A stretch of 6,000 nt of DNA from an uncultured Pirellula sp. (GCA_903837255.1 CAILTZ010000243.1:1-6000); one strand, 5' to 3'. Counted from the stretch's first letter, positions 1 through 5,671 are shown. Notes: generated by a model from the letters alone, not told the origin. Numbers and translations: made by a program.

Positions 1-1
1 C

Positions 2-100
2 AAGCGGTTGCTTGCAGCCCTCCAGATGTCCGTCCAGCGGCACGAGCAAGTCTTCGGTGTTTTGGAGACCGACATTCAAAAGCGTCTTCGCGTGCAGTAG
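2..100 (+). CDS. 3' end of an unidentified gene (partial)
   Basis: Reading from base 2, the frame stays open to a TAG at 98-100 and gives about 32 residues ending ...[11 protein letters not shown]. The segment is charged and helix-like, which suits the C-terminus of a real protein, and a strong hairpin follows about 30 bases later, as expected after a gene end. Too little is present to identify the product. A second frame, from base 1, is also open and runs to 285, but it enters the tRNA gene and has unnatural composition, so I prefer this shorter frame. Frame choice is moderately uncertain. Confidence 0.4.
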   Translation, partial: KRLLAALQMSVQRHEQVFGVLETDIQKRLRVQ

Positions 101-131
101 TTCGCGAGGGGTTTGAAGTTTACGAGGAAAA

Positions 132-164
132 TCGGGCCGTTTGGCGGTTTGCCAAACGGCCCGA
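132..164. terminator. Perfect 14-bp hairpin, probable terminator
   Basis: Bases 132-145 are the exact reverse complement of 151-164, with a 5-base loop (146-150). The stem is GC-rich. It starts about 30 bases after the stop of the upstream plus-strand gene, which fits a transcription terminator. No T-run follows the stem on the plus strand, so it is not a textbook intrinsic terminator. Its outer stem also repeats the acceptor-stem sequence of the tRNA gene downstream (see findings). Confidence 0.55.
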
Positions 165-261
165 ATCCGTTACACTCATCGACGTTGGTAGACAGGACCC
201 CGGGTATGTCTTAGAGAACCCCCCAGGTGCTCAGGATTTCCAGGATCGACCAACAATCAAT

Positions 262-336
262 CGGGCCGTAGCGCAGCCTGGCTAGCGCGCTACCTTGGGG
301 TGGTAGAGGTCGTGGGTTCGAATCCCGCCGGCCCGA
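262..336 (+). tRNA. tRNA-Pro (anticodon GGG)
   Basis: A full cloverleaf can be folded by eye. The 7-bp acceptor stem is 262-268 with 329-335, with discriminator A at 336. The D-arm is 271-274 with 285-288. The anticodon stem is 290-294 with 302-306, around the loop TTGGGGT. The T-arm is 312-316 with 324-328, around TTCGAAT. The anticodon at 297-299 is GGG, which reads proline codons CCC/CCU, and the first base is C, as in bacterial tRNA-Pro. The CCA end is not encoded: T's follow directly, so CCA must be added by nucleotidyltransferase. Confidence 0.96.
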
Positions 337-338
337 TT

Positions 339-383
339 TTTTTAGATTCTCAATTCGCCTTGCGCGAATTGAGAATCTAAAAA
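339..383. terminator. 20-bp perfect palindrome between tRNA-Pro and a convergent gene
   Basis: Bases 339-358 pair perfectly with 364-383 around a 5-base loop (359-363). The hairpin starts three bases after the tRNA ends and covers the last two codons and stop (377-379) of the convergent minus-strand gene. The likely role is a bidirectional terminator and 3'-end stabiliser for both transcripts. The stem is not GC-rich and the T-rich arm is on the 5' side in either direction, so termination by the usual U-tract mechanism is not clear. Confidence 0.55.
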
Positions 384-910
384 TTCTGATCGGTATCAAG
401 GCCCAAGTCGTCTTCCAAACTGCCGACGCCAGATGAGTCACTAGGACCTAGATACTTGGGGATCGGAGCCGGGACATCGCGATCTCGCAGATGCTCGCGC
501 TGTGTAAGTCGCACGAACTCGTGCGCCAAATAAGCCTTGTCGATCCGCATGTCGGTCTGTTCGAGGGTGTATTCGATCGCCTTGTGTACCTGCGAAAATC
601 GCATCTCGACAATATTGGCAACGATCGGGTCGTTCTGCATGTTGTTGCCCAGCACCTCGACTTGGTCCCCAAGCCGATGCCCCTCGTCGGATATCTCCAA
701 CCAAAGAGTCGGCTTGATCCTAAACGTCACGCGATCTGCGTAGCGGACATGGTAGTACTGGCCATCGAACTCGAAGCGTTCAAAGACATGGTCGCTGGGG
801 ATCCATCCATGGATCTTTTCGCGGTCCTCAGGATGGAACGCTTCGACCCCCTGCTCAGGCCAAACATGATAGATTCCATAATCCGGTAGAGTCGGCCAAT
901 CGATCATCAC
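377..910 (-). CDS. Conserved-looking hypothetical protein, 177 aa
   Basis: The product is a soluble acidic protein with no signal peptide or membrane segment. Residues about 8-115 look like a compact beta-rich domain: an aromatic N-terminal strand (DYGIYHVWPEQG), HPEDR near 26-30, IPSDHVFERF at 37-46, and a GDQVEVL strand at 81-87. A proline-rich acidic tail (about 147-177) is probably disordered. I do not recognise the family securely. I have the impression that planctomycete WXG100-type clusters carry similar proteins, but I cannot confirm it. Translation starts at GTG (908-910) or the next codon, ATG (905-907); AAGAAGGA lies 6 or 9 bases upstream of these. It is last of three minus-strand genes, 70 bases after the coiled-coil gene, and that gap holds a 14-bp tandem repeat. 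Confidence 0.8.
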   Translation of the reverse strand: MMIDWPTLPDYGIYHVWPEQGVEAFHPEDREKIHGWIPSDHVFERFEFDGQYYHVRYADRVTFRIKPTLWLEISDEGHRLGDQVEVLGNNMQNDPIVANIVEMRFSQVHKAIEYTLEQTDMRIDKAYLAHEFVRLTQREHLRDRDVPAPIPKYLGPSDSSGVGSLEDDLGLDTDQNF

Positions 911-916
911 TGAGGT

Positions 917-924
917 TCCTTCTT
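917..924 (-). promoter_or_regulatory. Ribosome binding site for the 177-aa protein
   Basis: On the minus strand these bases read AAGAAGGA, a good Shine-Dalgarno. The spacing is 6 bases to the GTG at 910 and 9 bases to the adjoining ATG at 907. It fixes the start of this gene to one of those two codons. Confidence 0.6.
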
Positions 925-930
925 TTAAAC

Positions 931-978
931 CTTACACCTTATCGCTTACACCTGATCGCTTACACCTTATCGCTTACA
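931..978. repeat. 14-bp tandem repeat, about 3.5 copies
   Basis: Three head-to-tail copies of CTTACACCTTATCG occur at 931-944, 945-958 (one mismatch, T to G at 954) and 959-972, followed by the first 6 bases of a fourth copy (973-978). The array fills most of the 70-base gap between the stop codon of the coiled-coil gene (981-983) and the ribosome binding site of the next minus-strand gene. On the minus strand each unit contains TAAGCGAT-type sequence with TAA triplets, so readthrough would stop there. Function unknown. Confidence 0.9.
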
Positions 979-980
979 GC

Positions 981-1454
981 TTACCCCGCATACTGCTTGA
1001 GCGTCTCGATCATCGTCTGCAATCGGTTTTGTGCCAAGGGCAAGAGCGAGTCGGAGAGGTCTTCGAGTTGGCGAACGCATAATGCCGACTCCTGCAGGAA
1101 TTGATCCCATTGCGCAGCCAACTGCGGGATGGTTCGAACACGCTGCTCGCACAACTGACGCCGCGCGGTGGCTCGTTCGAGCGCCTTGCGCTCGAACATG
1201 CACGAAGACTCGTCCTCGGCTCGAGACTTCGCTTGGCATCGCAGCAGATCCTCGCGAGCAGCCGTCCAGCGTTTTTGGGAGATTCGAAGCTGGTCGGCCC
1301 AGTACTCGGGCAACTCTTTGCTCAGCCACATCGATACCCGCTGGAATTGATCCCGAATATCGTCTGCGTTTTTTCGCGAAGCGTCTCTGAGGGATTCGAT
1401 CGACCCGGAAAACTGTTCAAGTGCCTCGATGCTCTCAACGTTGGCTTTAGCCAT
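981..1454 (-). CDS. Coiled-coil, helical protein next to a WXG100-like gene, 157 aa
   Basis: The protein is almost wholly alpha-helical by composition: rich in Glu, Gln, Arg, Leu and Ala, with few Gly or Pro. Heptad-like stretches run from about 6-60 and 62-155, with Trp at 43, 52, 63 and 116. There is no signal peptide or membrane span. Its ATG overlaps the end of the WXG100-like gene by 8 bases (1447-1454), so translation of the two is probably coupled and their products may interact. The length and helix-turn-helix character would suit a larger partner of the WXG100 protein, but no WxG motif is seen. Role inferred from context only. Confidence 0.8.
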   Translation of the reverse strand: MAKANVESIEALEQFSGSIESLRDASRKNADDIRDQFQRVSMWLSKELPEYWADQLRISQKRWTAAREDLLRCQAKSRAEDESSCMFERKALERATARRQLCEQRVRTIPQLAAQWDQFLQESALCVRQLEDLSDSLLPLAQNRLQTMIETLKQYAG

Positions 1455-1722
1455 GACCGCGCTGATACTCTTCGATTAGCTCGGCCTTGCGGATCAGATA
1501 AGGCACATGCCGTTCGCTGGCCTCGATGAGCCTCGAGAGCTGCTTGAGCTCCTGCTCGAACTCGACCGCGAACTTCGCGTGCTCTTGGTCACGCCACGAG
1601 GCGCTAAGTTGCTGCATCTGCTGCGAAAGCTTGGACGTCGAATCGGCCAAGTTCCCTGAGAAGCGTTTGAGCAACATCGCAAACTGGCGAAGCTGCTCGG
1701 GATCAACGATCGCTTGGGTCAC
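1447..1722 (-). CDS. WXG100-like (ESX-type) small helical protein, 91 aa
   Basis: The length is typical of WXG100 proteins (about 100 residues). Two helices (about 8-40 and 46-87) flank a turn containing Trp43-Arg44-Asp45 at the place of the WxG motif, followed by the pattern F51..F55, then Y75-L-x-x-K79-A and Y86 near the C-terminus. WXG100 proteins form helical-hairpin dimers and are often type VII (ESX) secretion substrates. Here the Gly is replaced by Asp, and no secretion ATPase is visible in the window, so secretion is only inferred. The start is GTG (1720-1722), backed by GGAGGG 7 bases upstream. The gene follows the desaturase by 67 bases and overlaps the next gene by 8. Confidence 0.82.
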   Translation of the reverse strand: MTQAIVDPEQLRQFAMLLKRFSGNLADSTSKLSQQMQQLSASWRDQEHAKFAVEFEQELKQLSRLIEASERHVPYLIRKAELIEEYQRGHG

Positions 1723-1729
1723 GGTTGGA

Positions 1730-1735
1730 CCCTCC
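1730..1735 (-). promoter_or_regulatory. Ribosome binding site for the WXG100-like gene
   Basis: The minus strand reads GGAGGG here, 7 bases before a GTG codon (1720-1722). This strong Shine-Dalgarno supports GTG as the start and marks this gene as the probable first of the three-gene set. Confidence 0.65.
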
Positions 1736-1757
1736 GGTGTGGGGTTGGGAAATCGGT

Positions 1758-1801
1758 TAAGCCGCGGTTAAGCCACTGCTAAGCAGCTACTAAGCCACTG
1801 C
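1758..1801. repeat. 11-bp tandem repeat, 4 degenerate copies
   Basis: Four adjacent 11-base units begin TAAGC: 1758-1768, 1769-1779, 1780-1790 and 1791-1801. The second and fourth are identical (TAAGCCACTGC); the first and third differ at several positions. The fourth unit lies inside the last codons of the desaturase (…Ala-Val-Ala-stop on the minus strand), so the array looks like tandem copying of the gene's 3' end into the spacer before the WXG100-like gene. Confidence 0.8.
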
Positions 1802-2842
1802 GCGTTCGGCTCTCTTGCGCTGCTTTTCCTCATGGGCCTTGAGGTCCATCACGTTTTTGGCCAAGCCTACGGCTCGCAGGAATCGAATCGCTTGGAAGGT
1901 GATGTCGAACTCCCACCATTTGTGACCATGCTGGGCCAGCCTCGGAAGAGCATGATGATTATTATGCCATCCCTCGCCATAAGCAACGATAGCTACCCAC
2001 CAAAGGTTGCGGCTGTCGTCCCGGGTCTCGTAGTTCTTATATCCCCAAATGTGCGACGCAGAGTTGACAAACCATGTCACATGCAAGACCGCAACCATCC
2101 GGACGCAAACCGCCCAAACCAGCCAAGAGATCGCCAAGCTGGGTCCGTCGATCATGTAAGCAATCCCTGCAAGCATCGCTCCGAAAGCTATGTGGATCGG
2201 CAAGAAAAATTTCTCGAAGAACATCAACCCCTTGTCCTTGACCAAGTCCGGTACCCAATGCTTGGCAAACCCATCGAAGTCCCCGTTGTCGGTCGAAAAG
2301 GCTAGCCAGAACATGTGAGCCCACCAAGGACCCTCGTGAGGAGAGTGCGGGTCGCCAGGCTGATCGCTGTATGCATGATGCTTGCGGTGATTGGCCGTCC
2401 AAGAGATTGGACCTCCCTCTCCAGACAACACCCCGAAAAACGTTAGCGTGTACTTGACCCAACCCGGAACCTCTAAGCCCGTGTGGGTGAGCAACCGGTG
2501 ATATCCAAGGCAGATCCCAAGGCTACCGTTGATCCAGTGGATGAACAGGCACAAGAACAAACCGCTCCAGGAGAAAGTCCAAGGTGCAGCCAGGGCTCCA
2601 AGGTGCAGAGCCACCAACCAAGCCGTTGTACCCCACTGAATTCTGTAAAACTCAGGAATCCTCGGCTGGGATTTCGAACCCGATCGAACCTGTACGCTCG
2701 ACTCGAACTCCTCGCCCGTCGGGCTCAGCGACGGTGACAACAACTCAGCATGATGGGCCTTGGGACCCTTCAGATGGTTGGCCATCGGTACGCTTGAGGT
2801 CTCGGCAATCGGTGATTCTTGTTCTGCTTTATGACTTCTCAT
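1790..2842 (-). CDS. Membrane fatty-acid (acyl-CoA delta-9-type) desaturase
   Basis: This is an integral-membrane di-iron desaturase that should put a cis double bond into fatty acyl chains and so tune membrane fluidity. The three histidine boxes are complete: HRLLTH (115-120), HRKHH (152-156) and HNNHH (293-297), with an extra conserved His-containing stretch NSASHIWG (260-267). Hydrophobic segments lie near 73-90, 92-113, 130-140, 213-231 and 235-257, giving the usual four-span topology with the boxes facing the cytoplasm. The first 60 or so residues are a hydrophilic extension of low complexity. Start: ATG at 2842, but Met20 (codon 2783-2785) is an alternative; neither has a strong Shine-Dalgarno. 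The C-terminus is charged (EEKQRKRAERAVA). The electron donor is not encoded nearby. Confidence 0.95.
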   Translation of the reverse strand: MRSHKAEQESPIAETSSVPMANHLKGPKAHHAELLSPSLSPTGEEFESSVQVRSGSKSQPRIPEFYRIQWGTTAWLVALHLGALAAPWTFSWSGLFLCLFIHWINGSLGICLGYHRLLTHTGLEVPGWVKYTLTFFGVLSGEGGPISWTANHRKHHAYSDQPGDPHSPHEGPWWAHMFWLAFSTDNGDFDGFAKHWVPDLVKDKGLMFFEKFFLPIHIAFGAMLAGIAYMIDGPSLAISWLVWAVCVRMVAVLHVTWFVNSASHIWGYKNYETRDDSRNLWWVAIVAYGEGWHNNHHALPRLAQHGHKWWEFDITFQAIRFLRAVGLAKNVMDLKAHEEKQRKRAERAVA

Positions 2843-3145
2843 GACAGTTCACTGTTGGGTAGTTGATCGGTCGACAGCCCCCGTTATGGCCGCCTTTCCG
2901 CTCCAAAATAGTAGCGTCTACCCCCCTAGAGCACCGTCGGCGGCAAGTCACATGATTGTCAAAGTTTCGTAAAAGTCCCCCAGAAGCCCGGCCAACACCT
3001 CGCAAACCCCAGATTTCACACCCTTTATTGCGAAAAACCCAATTGCCATCCGAACTTCCGCCCTAGACTATCGTATTGGATTGCAAGAACCAGCCGTGGG
3101 CTCGCCCGGCAAGCAGTATTAGCTAATTTAATCGACTGGTTGCCG
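2843..3145. other. Divergent intergenic region with weak promoter candidates
   Basis: About 300 bases separate the desaturase (minus) from the ABC-exporter remnant (plus), and I see no gene in them. On the minus strand TTGACA (2957-2962) is a perfect -35 hexamer, but no good -10 follows at normal spacing. On the plus strand TTGCCA (3043-3048) is followed after 17 bases by GACTAT (3066-3071), a weak -35/-10 pair. A 10-base palindrome, ATTAGCTAAT (3118-3127), sits just before the plus-strand start and could be an operator or chance. All of these are guesses from consensus. Confidence 0.35.
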
Positions 3146-4126
3146 ATGCTACATTCAACCGATGATCAGCCCTCTGGGGCGCAAGGGACCAAACGAGAGC
3201 TTCTGCGGGCGATGCTTGCCGATTTGCTGCTTCGGCTGGACGTCCCCAACGAGTCCTCTGCGGTCTCTCAAGCGCTCAATGACGCGCTGGTCGAAGAGGG
3301 CCGATCGGTCGATGCTACGGCTCTATCGATCATGCGAGCCGGCACTGCCGTCGGGCTTAGAATCTGTCCTCTGGAACTGACTGCCAAGGACGTATGGGAG
3401 CTGCTCCTGGACGATTTTCCCGTGGCGGTCCTCTACGAAAATCCCACGGGTCGAGCATGCGCTGCGATCTTCTCGGATGTCTCTGGTGGAAAGGTCGACG
3501 CGACGCTTTTGTCCGACAAGAACCAACAAACCGATTCGCTAACGCGCAGGCAGGTTACCAAGCTTCTTGCACAGGGGCGATCGCAGCAGTTCTTCATCGC
3601 CGAGCCTGCGTTGAGTTGCGAGCGAATTTCCACCGAGCACGAGCATCACCAAGCTCCGATCCACGATGTCTCGCACGATGAGCATCATGGCCATGAGAAT
3701 CATGCGCATATCTCACCGCAAAAGCGACTTGTTCGGCTTCTGAAACTCGATTCCCGGGATATTTGGACTCTAGCGATATTCGCCGTGGGGGTCAGTATTC
3801 TCGATCTGGCCACTCCGCTGGCCGTCGAGCAGATGGTTACGACGATCGGATTTGCCTCGGTCGTCCAGCCGCTGATCTGGATTGCCATTTTGCTGTTTGC
3901 CATCCTGACGTTGTCGGCGGTGATCAAAGCCCTGCAGCTTTTTGTCGTCGAAATCCTCCAGCGCCGGCTCATCGTTCGAATCATCGGCGATCTGGCCGAA
4001 CGATTCCCGAGGCTCCAGCGCTCTGCGATGGATGGCGTGCACGGACCGGAACTTGCCAACCGTTTCTTCGACGCGAGGGCTTTCGACCCGCAAAGAGCTT
4101 GCGATCAACGCGCAGACGGTTTCTGA
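3146..4126 (+). CDS. Truncated ABC exporter: N-terminal domain, His-rich linker, start of the membrane domain
   Basis: Numbering counts from the in-frame TTG at 3140; I prefer the ATG at 3146, as neither codon has a clear Shine-Dalgarno. Residues about 20-160 form a soluble domain that may be a degenerate C39-peptidase-like domain of HlyB-type exporters (inference). Residues 167-190 hold 10 histidines in 24 positions. The type-1 ABC membrane domain then begins: spans near 210-228 and 241-270, then a family-like run from LQRRLIVRIIGDLAERFP to DGVHGPELANRFFD (ending at 311). After Asp311 the similarity stops, and 17 unrelated residues lead to TGA (4124-4126). The remaining membrane helices and the whole ATPase domain (Walker A, signature, Walker B) are missing, so the product cannot work as a transporter alone. 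The next bases in another frame encode a TolC-like protein, which indicates a deletion. Confidence 0.75.
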   Translation: MLHSTDDQPSGAQGTKRELLRAMLADLLLRLDVPNESSAVSQALNDALVEEGRSVDATALSIMRAGTAVGLRICPLELTAKDVWELLLDDFPVAVLYENPTGRACAAIFSDVSGGKVDATLLSDKNQQTDSLTRRQVTKLLAQGRSQQFFIAEPALSCERISTEHEHHQAPIHDVSHDEHHGHENHAHISPQKRLVRLLKLDSRDIWTLAIFAVGVSILDLATPLAVEQMVTTIGFASVVQPLIWIAILLFAILTLSAVIKALQLFVVEILQRRLIVRIIGDLAERFPRLQRSAMDGVHGPELANRFFDARAFDPQRACDQRADGF

Positions 4127-4940
4127 ACGGCAACTGAAGGTCTTCGAGTCCAGGCAGAAGTTTCGCGATACGGCGTTCAAGCTAGCCATCTTTTTGAGAA
4201 ACCAGGACGGGACTCCTATGCTGGCTGCTCCCGAGTGGCTTCCTGCGGATTTCCCTCGCATCGTAAGACTTGAACTTCAAGATTTCGAGACCGCGTTCCT
4301 TGAAGCCCAACAGCGGCGGCCCGAGTTGGTACTCATCAACATCGACCTTAAAAAACTCCGATGGGATCTTGAGCTTGCTCGCAACCAAACCCTGCCGAAC
4401 TTGGACTTCACCATCCAAGGGGTTCAGAATGTCGGAGATCCGGCGACCAAGCTCAACGACAAGGGGGACTTTATCCTCGAGTCGGGAGTCATGGGTGGAG
4501 TACCTGTCCAGCGGCGTAAGGCCCGCGGTAAGATCGATAGCACCTTGGCCAAAATCCAGCAGGTCGAGCAGAAGCGTTGGTTCATGACCAACAAGATCGA
4601 GATGGATCTTCGAGTCGCCCGCAACGCCTTGGAAGTCAGCCGAGATATGGTCCTGCGAAGCGAACAACTCCGGCGCGAGACCCGAGAGACGCTCGAGTAC
4701 TTCCGTCGCGAGTTCGCGTCGGGCAACCAGGACTTCCTCTTTCTATTGGCACAAGAGGCCAAGGCGACCGAAGCGGAGATCAAGCTCCTGGATGCCGAGC
4801 AAGAGTATTACATTGCCTTGGCCAAACTCCAGGCTGTCCTGGGGCTTGATCCCCTCGAGCAATCCCTCAATTTGGACCAGACGACCGCATTGCAGCAATC
4901 GGTATTGCAGCAAACGGTGGTCAAGCCTGAGTTGGAATAG
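4074..4940 (+). pseudogene. TolC-like outer-membrane efflux protein, N-terminally truncated
   Basis: In the frame ending at TAG 4938-4940 about 288 residues look like the C-terminal part of a TolC/OEP family channel. Seen in order: a helical stretch with FKLAIFLRNQDGTPM (from about 4173), a helix ending RPELVLINIDLKKLRWDLELARNQ, a strand NLDFTIQGVQNVG (about 4398-4436), VPVQRRKARGKI (about 4503-4538), and a long closing helical hairpin ending ALAKLQAVLGLDPL. TolC proteins trimerise into the outer-membrane exit duct of type I secretion or efflux systems. The first 150-250 residues, including the signal peptide, are absent; sequence upstream of about 4074 is the ABC gene in another frame. No convincing start codon exists, so I call it a remnant. 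There are no internal stops, so the lesion is recent or an assembly error. Confidence 0.75.
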
Positions 4941-4949
4941 TTCACTCAC

Positions 4950-5126
4950 ATGTTTTGCCGTGTTTCAAATTCCTTACAAAACGAGGCCGAAGTATTGGCT
5001 TCGCTTTTGGGTAAGAACGCAATCCACCCGAACGTTGGGACATCCATCATTTCTTGGATTATTTCTTGCATTCCTGCTGGAAGAACCCCTGTTGACGCCA
5101 TCAACAAGAATCTCTTAAACTTATAG
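4950..5126 (+). CDS. Possible small ORF, 58 aa
   Basis: An ATG at 4950-4952 opens a frame to TAG at 5124-5126. The product begins MFCRVSNSLQNEAEVLASLLG and ends PVDAINKNLLNL. The first third looks helical, and a short hydrophobic patch (SIISWIISCI) sits in the middle. It starts 9 bases after the TolC-remnant stop. No good Shine-Dalgarno precedes it, and third-position base use shows no clear coding bias, so it may be chance. It could be a small peptide linked to the exporter locus. No family recognised. Confidence 0.25.
   Translation: MFCRVSNSLQNEAEVLASLLGKNAIHPNVGTSIISWIISCIPAGRTPVDAINKNLLNL
5092..5120 (+). promoter_or_regulatory. Weak promoter candidate upstream of the Cys-rich gene
   Basis: TTGACG (5092-5097) is followed after 17 bases by TTAAAC (5115-5120), about 100 bases before the Cys-rich ATG. 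The -35 matches the sigma-70 consensus at 5 of 6 positions and the -10 at only 3 of 6. The stretch from 4941 to 5221 is more AT-rich than the flanking genes and otherwise holds only the doubtful small ORF, so a promoter for the Cys-rich gene is expected somewhere here. Confidence 0.25.
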
Positions 5127-5207
5127 ATCAAGGGAAAGGAGTTCCTTCCCGCTCGGTTGACCGGACCACCGGAGATCGCTGTCGAATTCGACTGTTGTTT
5201 TTTCGCT

Positions 5208-5213
5208 AAGGAG
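5208..5213 (+). promoter_or_regulatory. Ribosome binding site for the Cys-rich protein
   Basis: AAGGAG lies 8 bases before the ATG at 5222-5224. This is the best Shine-Dalgarno and start combination on the plus strand of the window; it fixes the start and suggests good translation. Confidence 0.75.
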
Positions 5214-5221
5214 ACGTTCGA

Positions 5222-5671
5222 ATGTCTACGGTCATGATGGATCGATTGCCGACCGGCAATGCCAATGTTTTCGGAGCCACCCAAGCGGCCTCCGGTGCAA
5301 CCAACGCCTGCATTCTGCCCCGTTGCACGTTTAAGTTTGAAAAGTGCGACGGTGGAATCAAAATCCATTGCTGCTGCGATGACGATGTCGCCTGTGGAGC
5401 TATGCAGAATCTCTGCAAGATGCTTCAGGGTGGGTTGTGCAATTGCTGCTGCTTATGGAATGGCCAAGTTGTATTTCAATGCAATCTTTGCTGCGGACAC
5501 ACCAAGTGCGAGCTGACCGAAAACGGTTGTTGCATCACTTGCTGTAGCGGCGATGCTGCCTGCTGCAAGATGCTTCAGTCCTGCTGCGACGCGCTGTGCG
5601 CTTGCTGCGAAGCCGGCTGCTCGTGCTGCATCTCGCTCGGCGGAACCCCAGTTTGCTGCGGAACCTGCTAA
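5222..5671 (+). CDS. Extremely cysteine-rich protein, 149 aa, 33 Cys
   Basis: The first 29 residues are a Cys-free, Ala/Gly/Thr/Asn-rich leader without a hydrophobic core, so there is no classical signal peptide. From Cys30 to the final Cys149 there are 33 cysteines, many as CC or CCC (50-52, 75-77, 103-104, 107-108, 114-115, 121-122, 145-146). The pattern repeats: residues about 54-87 and 111-146 share A-C-x(2-3)-M-[LQ]…C…[GC]-x-C-x-C-C…G-x(2)-V. This indicates an internal duplication. The mix of CC pairs and CxC motifs suggests metal binding or dense disulfides, but the fold is unknown. It resembles a family I associate with planctomycetes, with no established function that I know. The reading frame is well supported by the ribosome binding site and the repeat structure. 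It sits beside the ABC/TolC remnants, so it may once have been exported by them (inference). Confidence 0.88.
   Translation: MSTVMMDRLPTGNANVFGATQAASGATNACILPRCTFKFEKCDGGIKIHCCCDDDVACGAMQNLCKMLQGGLCNCCCLWNGQVVFQCNLCCGHTKCELTENGCCITCCSGDAACCKMLQSCCDALCACCEAGCSCCISLGGTPVCCGTC

Noticed and set aside
262..383. tRNA gene as the attachment site of an integrated element
   Set aside because: No direct repeat of the tRNA 3' end and no integrase are visible in the window.
211..441. Minus-strand 76-aa ORF containing RRDSNPRPLPPQGSALARLRYGP
   Set aside because: This is the antisense translation of the tRNA-Pro gene, a well-known false protein.
491..889. Plus-strand 132-aa ORF
   Set aside because: It lies wholly opposite the 177-aa minus-strand gene, which has a ribosome binding site and natural composition; this frame has no independent support.
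931..978. Repeat array as a CRISPR
   Set aside because: Units are 14 bases and directly adjacent with no spacers; it is a simple tandem repeat.
1832..2305. Plus-strand 157-aa ORF opposite the desaturase
   Set aside because: The opposite strand carries all three histidine boxes of a real desaturase; this is a shadow frame.
5133..5150. GGAAAGGAGTTCCTTCC as a regulatory hairpin or ribosome binding site for a leader ORF
   Set aside because: The stem is short and bulged, and the only downstream start (TTG) is poorly spaced, so there is no real support.
4946..5368. Minus-strand 140-aa ORF
   Set aside because: It overlaps the start of the Cys-rich gene and the preceding intergenic region antisense, and shows no recognisable motif or ribosome binding site.
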